From Arabidopsis thaliana (taxonomy: Eukaryota; Streptophyta; Magnoliopsida; Brassicales; Brassicaceae): a stretch of DNA of 64,000 nt. The notes beneath the pieces were generated by a model. The model worked only from the letters and a program-made list of their open reading frames with translations. It made no database searches and was not told the origin of the DNA. The stretch is from contig NC_003071.7 of the NCBI RefSeq assembly GCF_000001735.4, forward strand, positions 14,917,443-14,981,442. The letters are read 5' to 3'. Position 1 is the stretch's first letter. Each line of letters opens with the position of its first letter. The translations under genes and the position numbers were made by a program. Shown here piece after piece: positions 11,489 to 22,839 of the stretch.

Positions 11489-12083
11489 TGAACATAGACA
11501 CTTCTTTGTTTTCTGTTTCTCATCATCTCATGACAAAGAGAAACAAGCACTTCATGTCTATATTTGTCTAACTTAATCATATTAGTTTAGATCAACTATA
11601 TTTAGTGCCCAAACCCAAAGTCCAAAGACTTTCCCACAAGTTTATAAATTGCATAGATAAGTTAAATATTGTGTTATATTACCAAATCTTAGTGGCAAAA
11701 AAATAAATTTTCAAAGTTTAATTATCTAATTGACTAATTGTAAACTTAAGAATTTTATATTGTTTAAAATATATGCATAAATTTCGCGTGGGGCAAAAAG
11801 AAACGGAGTTTAAAAATCGGTGAGCCCTAGAAATTCTCAAGGCCTCAAAGTGAATTATTTCGTCCATCAGAGGTTTGAGAGAGAAAGAGTGCGCAGAGTG
11901 AGCGAGAGCATAGCGGTGGAGTGTCGCCACTGGTAACTCCGACGATTTTTCTCGTTTGCGTAAGCCGAAAGATCACTCTTTTTTTGGTGTCGACTCTGTT
12001 TCTGCCGTATGATTCTTTTGGAACCCTAGTCACAGGTTTTTGATTTTGCATGGTTTATTGTAGCGAGTTAATTTTTTCCGCAT
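11489..12083 (+). promoter_or_regulatory. J-protein 3' end and BPC7 promoter/leader
   Basis: AT-rich spacer. The last ~200 bases are less AT-rich and probably transcribed as the BPC7 leader. No independent gene seen. Confidence 0.45.
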
Positions 12084-12495
12084 ATGGGTCTTGATTCTTC
12101 TTTCGTTAACTCTTCTGGGTTTGCCGATTTTCAATCAAACAATCTTGAAAGATCAAATCTTTTCCTCTACGTATGTAGTCTTTATATCTCTGTTTTATCT
12201 GTTCTGACTATCTGGGTTTCAATTATCAAGTTTGCTTATTTAGACTTATGCATATCAGATTCTGTCTTGTAAAATCTCTGTCTTTTGATTGAAAACTGAT
12301 ACTGGAAGTAAACTATAGATTATATTCTCTGTAAGTAGAGCATGTAGGTTGCTTCTGCATCTGTGTGTTGCTTAATAATGTTAGTACTTAGTATCAATTG
12401 TTGTTTGGAGGTGTTGGCTCATCTTATCTGCTTTTGAAATGATGTAGGAGCTGCAACGCGAAGGTGTGATCTTTCCACTGAAACTAGCTATCAAG
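12084..12495 (+). CDS. Candidate in-frame upstream exon and extension of BPC7
   Basis: An ATG at 12084 opens 29 codons ending exactly at a GT donor (CTCTAC|GTATGT, 12170/12171). The acceptor GATGTAG ends at 12447. The next 16 codons (12448-12495) run without a stop, in the same phase, into the BPC7 start codon. The extension reads MGLDSSFVNSSGFADF..., then ELQREGVIFPLKLAIK before MNSF. The leader is clearly spliced. Whether translation starts at 12084 or 12496 cannot be decided here. Confidence 0.5.
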
Positions 12496-13176
12496 ATGAA
12501 TTCATTTCCTGCACAAAACCTTATGCTATCTGCTACAAACGCAAACAAGGACTCAGGCTTGCGTACGTCTAATGCTCATTGGTTACATTCATGTATCGCC
12601 GTTCCAAAGACCACAGGCATTGATCTTTCTCAGGAACCTCCTGCTGAAGGTGTGATGGTGCCTCAATCTCATTTGTTTCCTCCTCCTATTAGAGATTCCA
12701 GAAACGATACTGAAACTGTGAAACAGAAGTCCGTAAATCAGTCTCCTTCGAAAGCTTTGAAGCCAAAACCGCAAAGGAAGAAACGCTCTGTATCCAACAA
12801 GTCAAAGAAAACACCTAGCATACCAGAAACAAAACGTGAGAAAAAGAATCTGGACATCAACATTGACATCTCAAGCTTTGATACTTCTGGGGTTCCTCCT
12901 CCTGTATGTTCATGTACAGGCGTTTCAAGGGTTTGCTACAAATGGGGCATGGGCGGTTGGCAATCCTCATGTTGTACCATCAGCATATCGACATACCCAC
13001 TACCCATGAGCACAACAAGACCTGGAGCTCGTCTTGCAGGAAGAAAAATGAGCAATGGTGCTTATGTTAAGCTCCTTGCGAGGCTTGCGGACGAAGGCTA
13101 TGACCTCTCTCACCCTCTTGATCTCAAGAACCATTGGGCCAGACACGGTACTAACAAGTTTGTGACCATCAAGTAG
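12496..13176 (+). CDS. BPC7: BPC7, BARLEY B RECOMBINANT/BASIC PENTACYSTEINE factor
   Basis: Plant-specific GAGA-motif binding transcription factor; BPC proteins recruit repressive chromatin complexes and control homeotic genes. The conventional start at 12496 gives 226 residues. A Lys/Arg-rich nuclear targeting stretch (PKPQRKKRSVSNKSKK) lies in the middle. The conserved C-terminal DNA-binding domain carries the five cysteines (CSCTG, VCYKWG, SSCC), then YPLPMSTTRPGARLAGRKMS and the terminal WARHGTNKFVTIK. The isoleucine-rich TISISTYPLP differs by two extra residues from the usual TISMYPLP. The frame is open upstream through a splice acceptor at 12447, and a spliced upstream exon could add 45 residues (see separate entry). 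Confidence 0.95.
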   Translation: MNSFPAQNLMLSATNANKDSGLRTSNAHWLHSCIAVPKTTGIDLSQEPPAEGVMVPQSHLFPPPIRDSRNDTETVKQKSVNQSPSKALKPKPQRKKRSVSNKSKKTPSIPETKREKKNLDINIDISSFDTSGVPPPVCSCTGVSRVCYKWGMGGWQSSCCTISISTYPLPMSTTRPGARLAGRKMSNGAYVKLLARLADEGYDLSHPLDLKNHWARHGTNKFVTIK

Positions 13177-13554
13177 TCGTTTCATTAGTTGGGTTTGATT
13201 TAGATATTAGCTTTTGTGGCTTCTTTTTAAGTCCTTTTCACAGTCTTAGCCTTTTGGTATATATTTGGGAGTACTGTATTTGCTATAGTAGAGGTATCCT
13301 TTACTTGTTTCCCCTGAAGTAGAGTATATTTCCTGCAAAAATCCCAACAGTCGTGGAAACACATTATGGCATGAACTTGGGTAACTTCGGTCATGCAACA
13401 CATTGCTTTGGAATTCACAAATAAATTTCAATAAGAAATGAATATTAGCGAATCAACAAGAGACTCTGTTTTGACTTCATACGAATATCCTGCAGGGATG
13501 GTCTTAAACTTAGGCAGTCATCATATATATTATAGGTGACTTCACACTCATACC
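13177..13554. other. BPC7 3' region and spacer
   Basis: Downstream of the BPC7 stop. Probably 3' UTR followed by AT-rich spacer; no gene seen. Confidence 0.5.
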
Positions 13555-13696
13555 AAATTAAAAGGAGATAAATCTATTAAAAAGATGAAAAAAACGAGGA
13601 TTCAGTAAAGTCTTTAGAATCAACTTTCAACTCAAGTTGTGCATGGATGCAAATACGTCAAGAAAGTCATAAAGTCCCGAGACTTTTGACCTCAAA

Positions 13697-15583
13697 TTAA
13701 TGCTTAGAAGGATCCATGACTTGACCAAGGAACAGAATTAGTCCGCTTCTGTATTCTTTGACCAGGAAGAGGAAAGGATGATCAGCCACGAAGTCATACC
13801 TCTTCTCCGCAGGACCACAACAACCAACAAATATTACAGCAGCCGCTGCAGCTTTCGATCCCACTTCATCGACTTCGATGCAAGATTTGTGGATGATAGT
13901 GGATGGCACCTCCAAACCCAAACCCTTGAGAGCTTCAGAGGCTTCGAAACCAAAATCAAATTTAAACCTTGGAATCTTGAGTTCTCCTACATCTGCCCAG
14001 TGGCTAGGAATGTCCTCTTTGCCATTCAAGAATCCACGAGTAGAAGCTAATCTCTCCAACATTGCAGGTGTTAAGACTAAGTGGCTTAGACAAAAGAAAG
14101 ATGAAGAGGAATGAGACACTCTGATTGCAACAGAGAGTCTGAAGTCTTCAAAGGAAAAGGTAAGTCTCTAAAGCGTGTGGAAGGTCTAAGGACAAGCATT
14201 AACGTTCTCATAGTTGCTTTCTCGTACGGATTCGCGACCCTACTTGAAAGAGCCAATGAGAGACCAGCTTGGAGACCAAGTTTAAGGACCACAAGTTTTG
14301 TCTTGTTTTGACTCTGTAACAGAGGAGTGAGACAAGTGAGAGAGAAGTAAGTGTAAGGCTAAGGGTTTGGGAAAACAGAGTGAACATAAGAGAGAGAGAG
14401 CTTTGTAAGTTCCTAGAGAGGGTGAGGGACAAAGCTGTAATCTTGAAGTGGTTTAGTGGATTCCGGGATTTTTCCCGGCGAGATGTAGGTTCCTCACGTT
14501 GAGGTTCCGAACTCGTTAAACCGTGTGTGTTCGTTTTTCCAGCCTTGCATCATTCTTCTTTAACAGCTCTGCATCACACTCATTCTCTGCATCTTCATAG
14601 TTAAACACTTCTCTATCTTTGCATAACTTTTTCTTTAAGTTTCAGTCTCTGCTCAACATTCTTCAAGTCAGTTCTTAATGCTTCAAGTTAGTAGTTGTGT
14701 GCTTGTGAGTAAGAAAGCTAGAGGTAAAGAGGCTAAAAACCTCACAGCAGGCAACCCATCTTTCTCATCAGGGAGATAGATTTGCATAGAGAAACCACGA
14801 CTGTCTTCGCGTCCTTCTCTATACGGTAGATTGAGGACTTTGAAACCTTCTTAAACATCAAGACTGTCTTCGTGGGCACCGGTCATGAAGGGCACACGTA
14901 CTTTGGTTCCATCAAGAAGGTGAAAGTCGGATTCTTTTGTTAGCGATGGATTGAATTGACTATCCCATCTTCCGTTGAAAAACAAGGCATTAGCAAATAT
15001 GAGATCAGTCCAAGAAGAAGCAGAGTTTGGTGGAAGAAGATCAGTGATGAGTCCATTTGTCTGCTCTTCAACCCATGAATTCACCTCTTTATTCACTTCA
15101 TCAGCCTTTCAAAAACAAAACAACAAAAAAAACAGAAAAGCTATCAACATCTATGATTTATGTAGAAGTTAGGTTAATTTGGATCAAAGAGAGTACCTTG
15201 GTGCGAAAGTCGACTTGGTTGAAAGCAGCTTTGTACGAATTCAGCAAGAGATCCTTGAAAGAAGGTTCCACGTAGAGAGTCTTTTCGATCCAGACGCCAT
15301 TCGCTGCCGATATCGTCGGGCCGCCACTCGGGGTGCTGTCGGCGAGGATGGTGGTGACGATCCCGGAGGAGACAGCGTTAAGCTCATCGGGAGAACTGGC
15401 GGCGACAAAACTGAGGATGACGCTGAGTAACGCCGGCGAGAAGACGAGGTTCGAGGTTTTCCCGGCGGTGCTAGCGATAACGTGCTGAGTTAACCTCAGA
15501 ATGATGTCGTTTAGGTTCCCAACTGACCCTTTCAGGTTCTCCAGGATGTCGTATTGATCATTTACTGATTCTTTCAGGTCCAT
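13697..15583 (-). pseudogene. Serpin copy 1, disrupted by nonsense mutation and solo LTR
   Basis: Serpin (serine/cysteine protease inhibitor fold) in two exons. Exon 1 is 15583-15197 (start MDLKES, ends VDFRTK at the donor AAG|GTACTC). Exon 2 starts at 15105 (ADEVNKEVNSW) and ends at the stop at 13697 (MDPSKH). Three lesions are visible. A TAA replaces the Tyr codon of SLDVYE near 14851. A 678-bp LTR plus target duplication splits the exon at 14064-14751. Relative to copy 2, exon 1 lacks 18 codons between AASSP and the next helix (in frame). The hinge DEVGSKAAAAA and the RCL region survive but cannot be translated as one protein. Confidence 0.9.
14069..14746 (+). mobile_element. Solo LTR, Ty1/copia-type, with 5-bp target duplication
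   Basis: Inserted in serpin copy 1. The 678-bp element starts TGTTAAG and ends CTCACA (TG..CA ends) and is flanked by GCAGG at 14064-14068 and 14747-14751. The uninterrupted site is seen in the paralogues as ATTGAAGGCAACCC. Internally it has the copia-LTR-like stretch GTGGATTCCGGGATTTTTCC, then GTAGGTTCCTCACG, followed by the conserved-looking TTAAACCGTGTGTG. No internal retrotransposon domain or second LTR is present, so it is a recombination remnant. Family assignment is by eye. Confidence 0.8.
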
Positions 15584-15599
15584 CTTTCTCACGGCGAGG

Positions 15600-16234
15600 A
15601 TAAGTTGGATTTTTTTGGATTCTCTTAAACCGACTTCTCTTGTTTTCTTTTATGTTTTGAACAAGTACCAGAGATGGTCTCGACAACGAGTACTTGTAGA
15701 AGGATCCAGAAGATCCACAAGTTAATATGAAAATATTTTATATTTATTATATTCATATGTAAAGATTTAGTTCTATCTTAGTTTAGGAAACCATTTTACT
15801 ATATATAAACATATGTAACCCAAAGCTTATCATTATGAGAGTAAATATATATAACTTCTTCCAATTCCTAAACTCTCATCACATTATCGCTTTTCTTTGT
15901 AAGAACAGAACCAAATGATAGTGAATGTATCAAGAATAATTTTATAAGTAAATTGTATAAACCGATAATCGGTCCATAAATAAATAAATAGATATGAAAT
16001 TAAGCAAGAAATCTGCAAATTTACACACATAAACCCTAATTACCTTGTTTTGAGCTAAAAGATCCTAACTTCTTCTTCTTCTTCTTTTTTTTCAAATTGA
16101 GGAAAAAAAAACCTTTGTAATTCAAGAATTTTCGATCGAGATTTCATAGTTATTTTCATACATTCTTAATATTAATTGTTTGTGAAACCTAGTTTATATA
16201 GCCATCATATTAGGCCAAAGAATAAAAATCATTG
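15600..16234. other. Spacer between serpin copies 1 and 2
   Basis: AT-rich upstream sequence of serpin copy 1. Similarity between the copies resumes at about 16235, the equivalent of about 13555. No gene seen. Confidence 0.5.
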
Positions 16235-16385
16235 AAAAGAGATAAATCTTTTTAAAAAGATGAAAAGCACGAGGATTATAACTAAAGTCAATTTCAACTT
16301 TTAACTCAAGTGATGCATGGAATCAAATACGTCAAGAAAGTCATAAGAAGATTTTCCTCAAATCCCGAGACCTTTGGACATCAAA

Positions 16386-18070
16386 TTAATGCTTAGAAGG
16401 ATCCATGACTTGACCAAGGAACAAAACAAGTCCGCTTCTGTACTCTTTGACGATGAAGAGAAAAGGATGATCAGCCACGAAGTCATGCTTCTCTGGCGGA
16501 GGACGTCGACAACCAATTCCTCTGAATGCGGCAGCAGCTGCAGCTTTCGATCCCACTTCATCGACCTCGATACAAGACTTGTGCATGATCATGGACAATG
16601 GCACCACCAAACCAAAACCCTTGAGAGCTTCCGAGGCTTCGAAAGCAAAATCAAATTTAAACCTTGGAATCTTGAGTTCTTTGATAACCGCCGAGTGGCT
16701 AGGAAGGACCTCGTTGTCCTTCAAGAATCCACGAGTAGAAGCTAATCTCTCCAACATTGAAGGCAACCCATCTTTCTCATCAGGGAGATAGATTTGCATT
16801 GAGAAACTACGACTGTCTTCGCGTCCTCTTCTGTACTGTAGATTGATGACTTTGAAACCTTCGTAAACATGTGTGTATCTGCAGGAGGCACCAGTCATGA
16901 AGGGCACACGTACTTTGGTTCCATCAAGAAGGTGAAAGTCGGAATCTTTTGTTAGAGATGGATCGAATTGACTATCCCATCTTCCGTTGAAGAACAAGGC
17001 ATTAGCAAATATGTGATCAGTCAAAGGAGCAGATTTAGGGTTTGATGGAAGAAGATTAGTGATGAGTCCATTTGTCTGCTTTTCAACCCATGAATTCACC
17101 TCTCTATTCACTTCATCAGCCTTCCAAAAACAAAACAAACAAACACAGAGAAGCTATCAACATCTGTGATTTGATTTCACAAAAGCCTTGTGTATATACT
17201 TTGACTAAGCACACTTTTCAATATATTAGTACAATCCCTAGTGATTTTGTATAGAAACCAGTTTTTAGCTAAGTTATTGATCACCGAATGATTTTCATAT
17301 ATATAGGTGAAAACTGAAGGAAATATTTGGAGAAGATTTAAGGGAATTAGGTTACACTAGCATTTTTTTTTTCCGGTCAATAATGTTATCCTTATACAGT
17401 TATACGCTAACATCTATGATTTGATTTTCACAAAGGCTTGGGTAAATCTGATTACGAACACATCTAAGTCTAAGCATGTTACTATGCTACATCTAAGCAT
17501 GTCACTATGTTACATACATGATACAACTAAGCATGTAAAGTATAATATAATACCTAGTAAATATATAAAGGAGTTAGGTTTATTTGGATCAAAGAGAGTA
17601 CCTTGGTGCGAAAGTCAACTCGATTGAAAGCAGCTTTGTACGAATTCAGCAAGAGATCCTTGAAAGAAGGTTCCACATTGAGAGTCTTTTCGATCCACAA
17701 GCCATTCGCTGCCGATATCGTCGGGCCGCCACTCGCGGTGCTGTCGGCGAGGACGGTGGTGACGATCTCGGAGGATACAGCGTGAAGCTTATCGGTTGAA
17801 GAAGCCTGAAGTAAAGAGACAATCTTGTCTGCGGTGTCTGTGTCTCCGGGAGAACTGGCGGCGATAATACTGAGGATGACGTTGATTAACGCTGGCGAGA
17901 AGACGAGGTTCGAGGTTTTTCGGGAGGTAGTGGCGATCACGTGCTGTCAACCTCAGAACAATGTCGTTTTGATTCCCTACTGATTCTTTCAGGTCCATCA
18001 TGGCCTTATATTGCTTCTCTATTGATTCTTCCAGGTCCATCTTTCTTTTTTTGGTAGTGTCCAGTTCCAT
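16386..18070 (-). CDS. Serpin copy 2 (annotated-type serpin, exon 1 frameshifted)
   Basis: Best-preserved serpin of the array, which I recall as At2g35580. Exon 2 (17120-16386) is intact and encodes the core, ending HPFLFIVKEYRSGLVLFLGQVMDPSKH-type sequence. The reactive-centre hinge is EVDEVGSKAAAAAAF: P15 Gly and small residues at P12-P9 fit an inhibitory serpin, though P14 is Ser and P13 Lys. Exon 1 ends at 17602 (FRTK, then GTACTC). Its 5' part is in another frame. Compared with copy 1, two bases are missing where CACGTG..ATCGCC follows LRLT. A 49-nt GT..AG segment (17940-17892) would restore the frame, but it is shorter than normal plant introns and removes conserved serpin sequence. Probably a recent pseudogene or a shortened, non-inhibitory protein. 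Confidence 0.75.
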
Positions 18071-19410
18071 CTTTCTTACGGCGAGTTAAGTTGGATTTTT
18101 TTGGATTCTCTTAGACGACTTCTTTCTTTTACTTCTCTTCTTTTGTTTTATGTTTTTGAACTAAAACCTCTTAACACAACACAAGAACCCTAATTATAGA
18201 GTTATCATAAATTATAGTTCTCAATCAAATTAATATATTTGTATAATCATATTTTCCTAAATACGCTCACGTTTTATTTCCTTTTCTTTTAGTTAACTTT
18301 TTTTAATCCAAAGTTGTGCTGTTTTCTGATTTCTTTCTTTTATTTTCCTTTTAACATTAAAAGGAGACCGACATGGCTACATAAATTTCGCATGTGCGTG
18401 AAGTAAATTTGCACCGGGACATTGTTAAACTGACAAACAAATTGGTGTATTTTCAAGGGTCCAAAACCAAAATCAAAACTTTATTTCATGTAACTTGTGT
18501 CCATATTTAAAAATTCTAACTGAACCATAGTTTCTTTTGCAAATTTTGACTTGATTGCTTTCTTTTTTTGACATAACGATGACTTGATTGTTTGAGGTGT
18601 GTATTTTATAAGGTACATGGTACTTTTGCCACTGCTGGCTCTGATGGTGCTTTCAATTTCTAGGACAAGGATAGTAAACAAAGACTCAAGATATTTTCAT
18701 TTGTTAAATCATCTGGATAGAGCTAATAACTTCACAATTAACTAATAACTACGAAAGCCAAAAGATTAGGCGAGATTAGGTAAGGTGTAGTGTAATAAAT
18801 CTGGCTTTGAACGTAGTACGTAGCATTAGCTGATTAGATTAGTTTTTTTTTAATATACTTTTTTTCCTTGAAAAAGAATAACGACAAATTAGTTAGTACC
18901 TAGCCTGTCCTGAAAAAGAATACAAGATACTTCAATAACACTTGAGTTCTTGAGCTGGTGGTTCAAATAGCTTAATTATTACTAGTATTTTAGTCATATT
19001 AAATAATCCGTCTAGTTGATTTGTAGCTTTCTCGATGTGGATTGAATGAATAGTTTATTCTCTCAAGAACAAAACAATATAGCTGAACCAGAAAAAATTG
19101 TCATTTTCCAATAAGGGAATTATTTCATTTTAATAATGCGATGAATCATCATTTAATACTAATTTTCAAAGCCAAAGAAAAGTTGTTGAAGGATAAATTA
19201 GAAGAGACAGAAAGAAAGAAGCCATAACAGAGAATCTGTTCAAGCCAAGCAAAGCTTAAAGCTTAAAGCTGAGAAAGCATTTCTTATTATCTATCAGTCC
19301 ACTGCAATATTCTGGAGATTTCTTTGTGGCTCTGCTTTTGTTCTTTTCTTCTACTGTTTATTTTGTGTGTTTTAGCTTGTGAAATTCAAAGTGAAGATCA
19401 AGAAATTCGT
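18071..19410. promoter_or_regulatory. Divergent spacer between serpin copy 2 and the 156-residue gene
   Basis: AT-rich. The first ~250 bases are similar to the region beyond serpin copy 3 (about 22540-22760), so they belong to the duplication unit. The last ~200 bases before 19447 should hold the leader of the plus-strand gene. No gene seen. Confidence 0.5.
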
Positions 19411-19446
19411 CTATTCCAAAAAAATCGTATAATCGAATTCAATAGC

Positions 19447-20431
19447 ATGGTTGGTATTTTCTCCAGGTTTTCTGTTGTTAGAGGCAGCCATAGACGAACA
19501 CAGAGTGCCATCGTAAGCTCTCTTTTCTATTTGCTTGTCTGATTCCAGTAGAGGTTATATGGAACATGATATTTTGTTCTGTTAGTTGTGTGCTTGAGCT
19601 TTATGTTCATAGTGATTCCTTTTTAGTATGACACTTCTCCAGTACATTTGTTTAATTGTTGGACAGATTCTTTGCTCATATCATAGATGCTAACTAGGCT
19701 CAAAGAGTTGATGATTAGAATGGGAGATGTTTAGTGCTTCTTCTGTTCTTTTGAGTTCCTTTCATTGGTTCAAGATTCTCTCTGTTCTTTTGTAATCTGA
19801 TTACCTTTAATAGATTTCAAGCTATAGTTGAATCTGAGACCCTTTTATTTATCTGGAAAAGCCCTAAATTGGTTTCAGGCTACACTTGACATGAAATCTT
19901 CTCCTATGATCAGGATGGCAGGGAAGTATTGTCTCCAAGATCTGATCTTGCTCCGGCAACTAATACCACAACCACTGAAACTCATGGGATCGAAGTAGCA
20001 ACAGAGTTTAAACCGGTGGATCACCCGATGGAGCCCTTAGACAACGATCAACCGATCCAATGTCCACTCCCAGAGCCATCCATTCTCAATGTAAGATTCT
20101 TGAAAAAGTTCCAAGAAAAGAAAAAATTAGTTTTTTTTGATAGTGAAAACTGCAAAGATAGGAGTGTTTGTAGAAAGCTTCACTCTATTTTTTATGATCA
20201 CAGGACGGGAGACTCTGGAAAGAGAGAGTGTCGGCTTCTTCGATGAGGAGACGAAGTGATTTGGCTATTGTCCAAGATGGGATGGATGAAGAATCTGATG
20301 TTTCTGTGACGTCAATTCCATCGCGGACTAGCCAATGCAATACCAACCGTCCGATCTTGCCTTCACTTAGTGCGCCGGAACACGACTTGCTTAATCTACT
20401 AGAAGAATGCAAAGTATCTGGTAGTATCTAG
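19447..20431 (+). CDS. Conserved plant protein of unknown function, 156 residues
   Basis: Three exons: 19447-19512, 19914-20090 and 20204-20431, all junctions in phase 0, giving 156 residues. The first residues are MVGIFSRFSVVRGSHRRTQSAI. The middle is rich in Thr/Pro/Glu (TNTTTTETHG, EFKPVDHPMEPLDNDQPIQC). The C-terminal part has a basic serine patch (SASSMRRRSDLAIVQDG) and ends APEHDLLNLLEECKVSGSI. No signal peptide or membrane segment when started at 19447; the frame stays open upstream into a hydrophobic stretch but without an ATG. I recognise no domain. It resembles a small plant family annotated only by name; no function is inferred. Exon 1 and its flanks are duplicated at about 22840-23260. 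Confidence 0.8.
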
Positions 20432-21091
20432 CTAAGAACCTGCATGGATGGTCTAGACTCTTTTTACATTTATGTGTAAGAACAAAACCAACTCATAGTG
20501 AATGAATGTTATTATATCTAACTAAAATCATCCACTTCATCCTCCGATAAACATAAAAGAGACATTGTATATCCAATGTTTCCCAATTAAGAGCTAGCGT
20601 TTCGTTTCATCAATAGGCTGATGCTACAGCTGCTACAGTAGCTTGCATCACACGCCACACAAGTTTCATTCAATTTCTAGTTCCTTTTCCATGCATCGAT
20701 TACATTTCGATCTCCCCATTTGGTTTAGGAAAATTATGAGCAGAGTCTTGGTTTACCGGCTTCAGGATGGTTTTGGCAACAACATACGTTGTGTTTTGTT
20801 ACAATAATAATAAAAAAAAAACAAAGTTGAATTCGCATGCTGTTACTATGCTATAAGCAAAGAAATTGAAAAGAGTCTAACCACTTGAATCATTCAAAAG
20901 TAAAGGCATGGGAAAAATGAACCAATGAATAAAGGCATAAAGCTCATATCAAAACACCGAGAACTAGCTAACGACAAATCTCTAAAACTCAAATTTCCTT
21001 CCAAATTTAAAACCAGTGGGCATAAAAGTTCAAATACGTCAAGAACGTCATAAAAACATTTTCCTTAAGTCCCGAGACTTTGGACATCAAA
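20432..21091. other. Spacer before serpin copy 3, containing duplicated block
   Basis: 3' region of the 156-residue gene, then AT-rich spacer. The block at about 20912-20996 is repeated at 23407-23522. Confidence 0.5.
20912..20996. repeat. Duplicated spacer block, copy A
   Basis: AATGAACCAATGAATAAAGG through GACAAATCTCTAAAACTC matches 23407-23522 except for an ~25-bp indel and point changes. In copy A it lies just downstream of the serpin 3 stop. Confidence 0.75.
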
Positions 21092-22479
21092 TTAGTGCTT
21101 AGAAGGATCCATGACATGACCAAGAAACAAAACTAGTCCGCTTATGTACTCTTTGACGATGAAGAGAAAAGGATGATCAGCCACGAAGTCATACTTCTTT
21201 GGCGGAAAATAACAACCTCCACATGATCTTAATGCGGCAGCAGCTGCAGCTTTCGATCCCACTTCATCGACCTCGATGCAAGACTTGTGGATGATCGTAG
21301 ACAATGGCACCTTCAAACCCAAACCCTTGAGAGCTTTCGAGGCTTCGAAATCAAAAGCAAATTTAAACCTTGGAATCTTGAGTTCCTTGACACCCGCCTT
21401 CTGGCTAGGAAGAACCTTGTTGTCCTTCAAGAATCCACGAGTAGAAGCTAAGCTCTCCAGCATTGAAGGCAACCCATCTTTCTCATCAGGGAGATAGATT
21501 TGCATAGAGAAACCACGACTGTCTTCGCGTCCTTCTCTATACGGTAGATTGAGGACTTTGAAAGCTTCGTAAACATCAAGACTGTCTTCGTGGGCACCGG
21601 TCATGAAGGGCACACGTACTTTGGTTCCATCAAGAAGGTGAAAGTCGGATTCTTTTGTTAGCGATGGATTGAATTGACTATCCCATCTTCCGTTGAAAAA
21701 CAAGGCATTAGCAAATATGAGATCAGTCAAAGGAGAAGCAGAGTTTGGTGGAAGAAGATCAGTGATGAGTCCATTTGTCTGCTCTTCAACCCATGAATTC
21801 ACCTCTTTATTCACTTCATCAGCCTTTCAAAAACAATACAAACAAAAACAGAGAAGCTAGCTATCAATATCTGTGATTTGATTTCACAAAAGCCTTGTGT
21901 ATACTTCAAAGCACAAACTATTAGTATAATCCCTAGTATTCCTATATACAATCTAGTATTTAGCTAAGTTATTCACCGAATATGTTCATATAAGTGAAAC
22001 TGAAGGAAATATATGGAGAAGGTTTAAGGGAATTAGGTTTATTAGGTTACACTAACATCTGTGGTTTGATTTTCACACAAAAGCCTTGCCTAAATCTGAT
22101 TACGCACACATCTAAGTCTAAATGTCTAAGCATGTTACTATCTTACATACATCAAAAGCATGTTAATGTTAGTACAAGCCCTAGTAAATTTATATAGAAG
22201 TTAGCAAGAGATCCTTGAAAGAAGGTTCCACAGAGAGAGTCTTTTCGATCCAAACGCCATTCGCTGCCAATATCGTCGGGCCGCCACTCGGGGTGCTGTC
22301 GGCGAGGATGGTGGTGACGATCCTGGAGAAGACAGCGTTAAGCTCATCCGTTGAAGAAGCCTGAAGTAAAGAGATAATCTGGTCTGAGTCCACCTCAGAA
22401 CAATGTCGCTTTGAGTCCCTACTGATCCTTCCAGGTCGATAAGGATGTCGTATTGATCCTTTACTGCTTCTCGGTCCAT
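21092..22479 (-). pseudogene. Serpin copy 3, second exon intact, first exon deleted/rearranged
   Basis: Exon 2 (21833-21092) is fully open and nearly identical to copy 1 before its lesions. It includes the hinge DEVGSKAAAAAAL and the MDPSKH end. Exon 1 survives as fragments between 22479 (MDREAV) and 22203. About 120 bases of the first core segment are missing and the join is out of frame (LRWTQ then another frame). The end of exon 1, including NSYKAAFNQVDFRTK and the splice donor, has been lost. A full serpin cannot be made; a transcript starting inside exon 2 could only encode a fragment of about 240 residues. Confidence 0.85.
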
Positions 22480-22839
22480 CTTCTTTTACGAGAGTACGGC
22501 GTGTTAAGTTTGACTTCTTTGGATTCTCTTAGACTTAGACGATTAACACAATAACCTATTTATAGAGTTATCATAATTATTGACAAAACAAAGAGTTATC
22601 ATAATTATATTTGAATCTTAAATAAAGGAATACTGTTATTTATTTCATTTCTTCTAGGAAATAAAATTTACATTAATAAATTCTCAAATATGCTAACTTC
22701 TATTTCATTTTATTTTCCTTTTCTTCTAGTTCATTTTTTATAGTCCAATTTCTTTTTATCTAACTTAATAATTTACTATTCATTGATTTTAAACCTTTTT
22801 ATTTATCTTGTGTAATCGAATTATTTGTTGTCGATCCAG

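Noticed and set aside
19324..19446. Hydrophobic N-terminal extension of the 156-residue gene (LCFCSFLLLFILCVLACE)
   Set aside because: Open in frame but starts at TTG with no upstream ATG. It could look like a signal peptide, but ATG 19447 is the first usable start.
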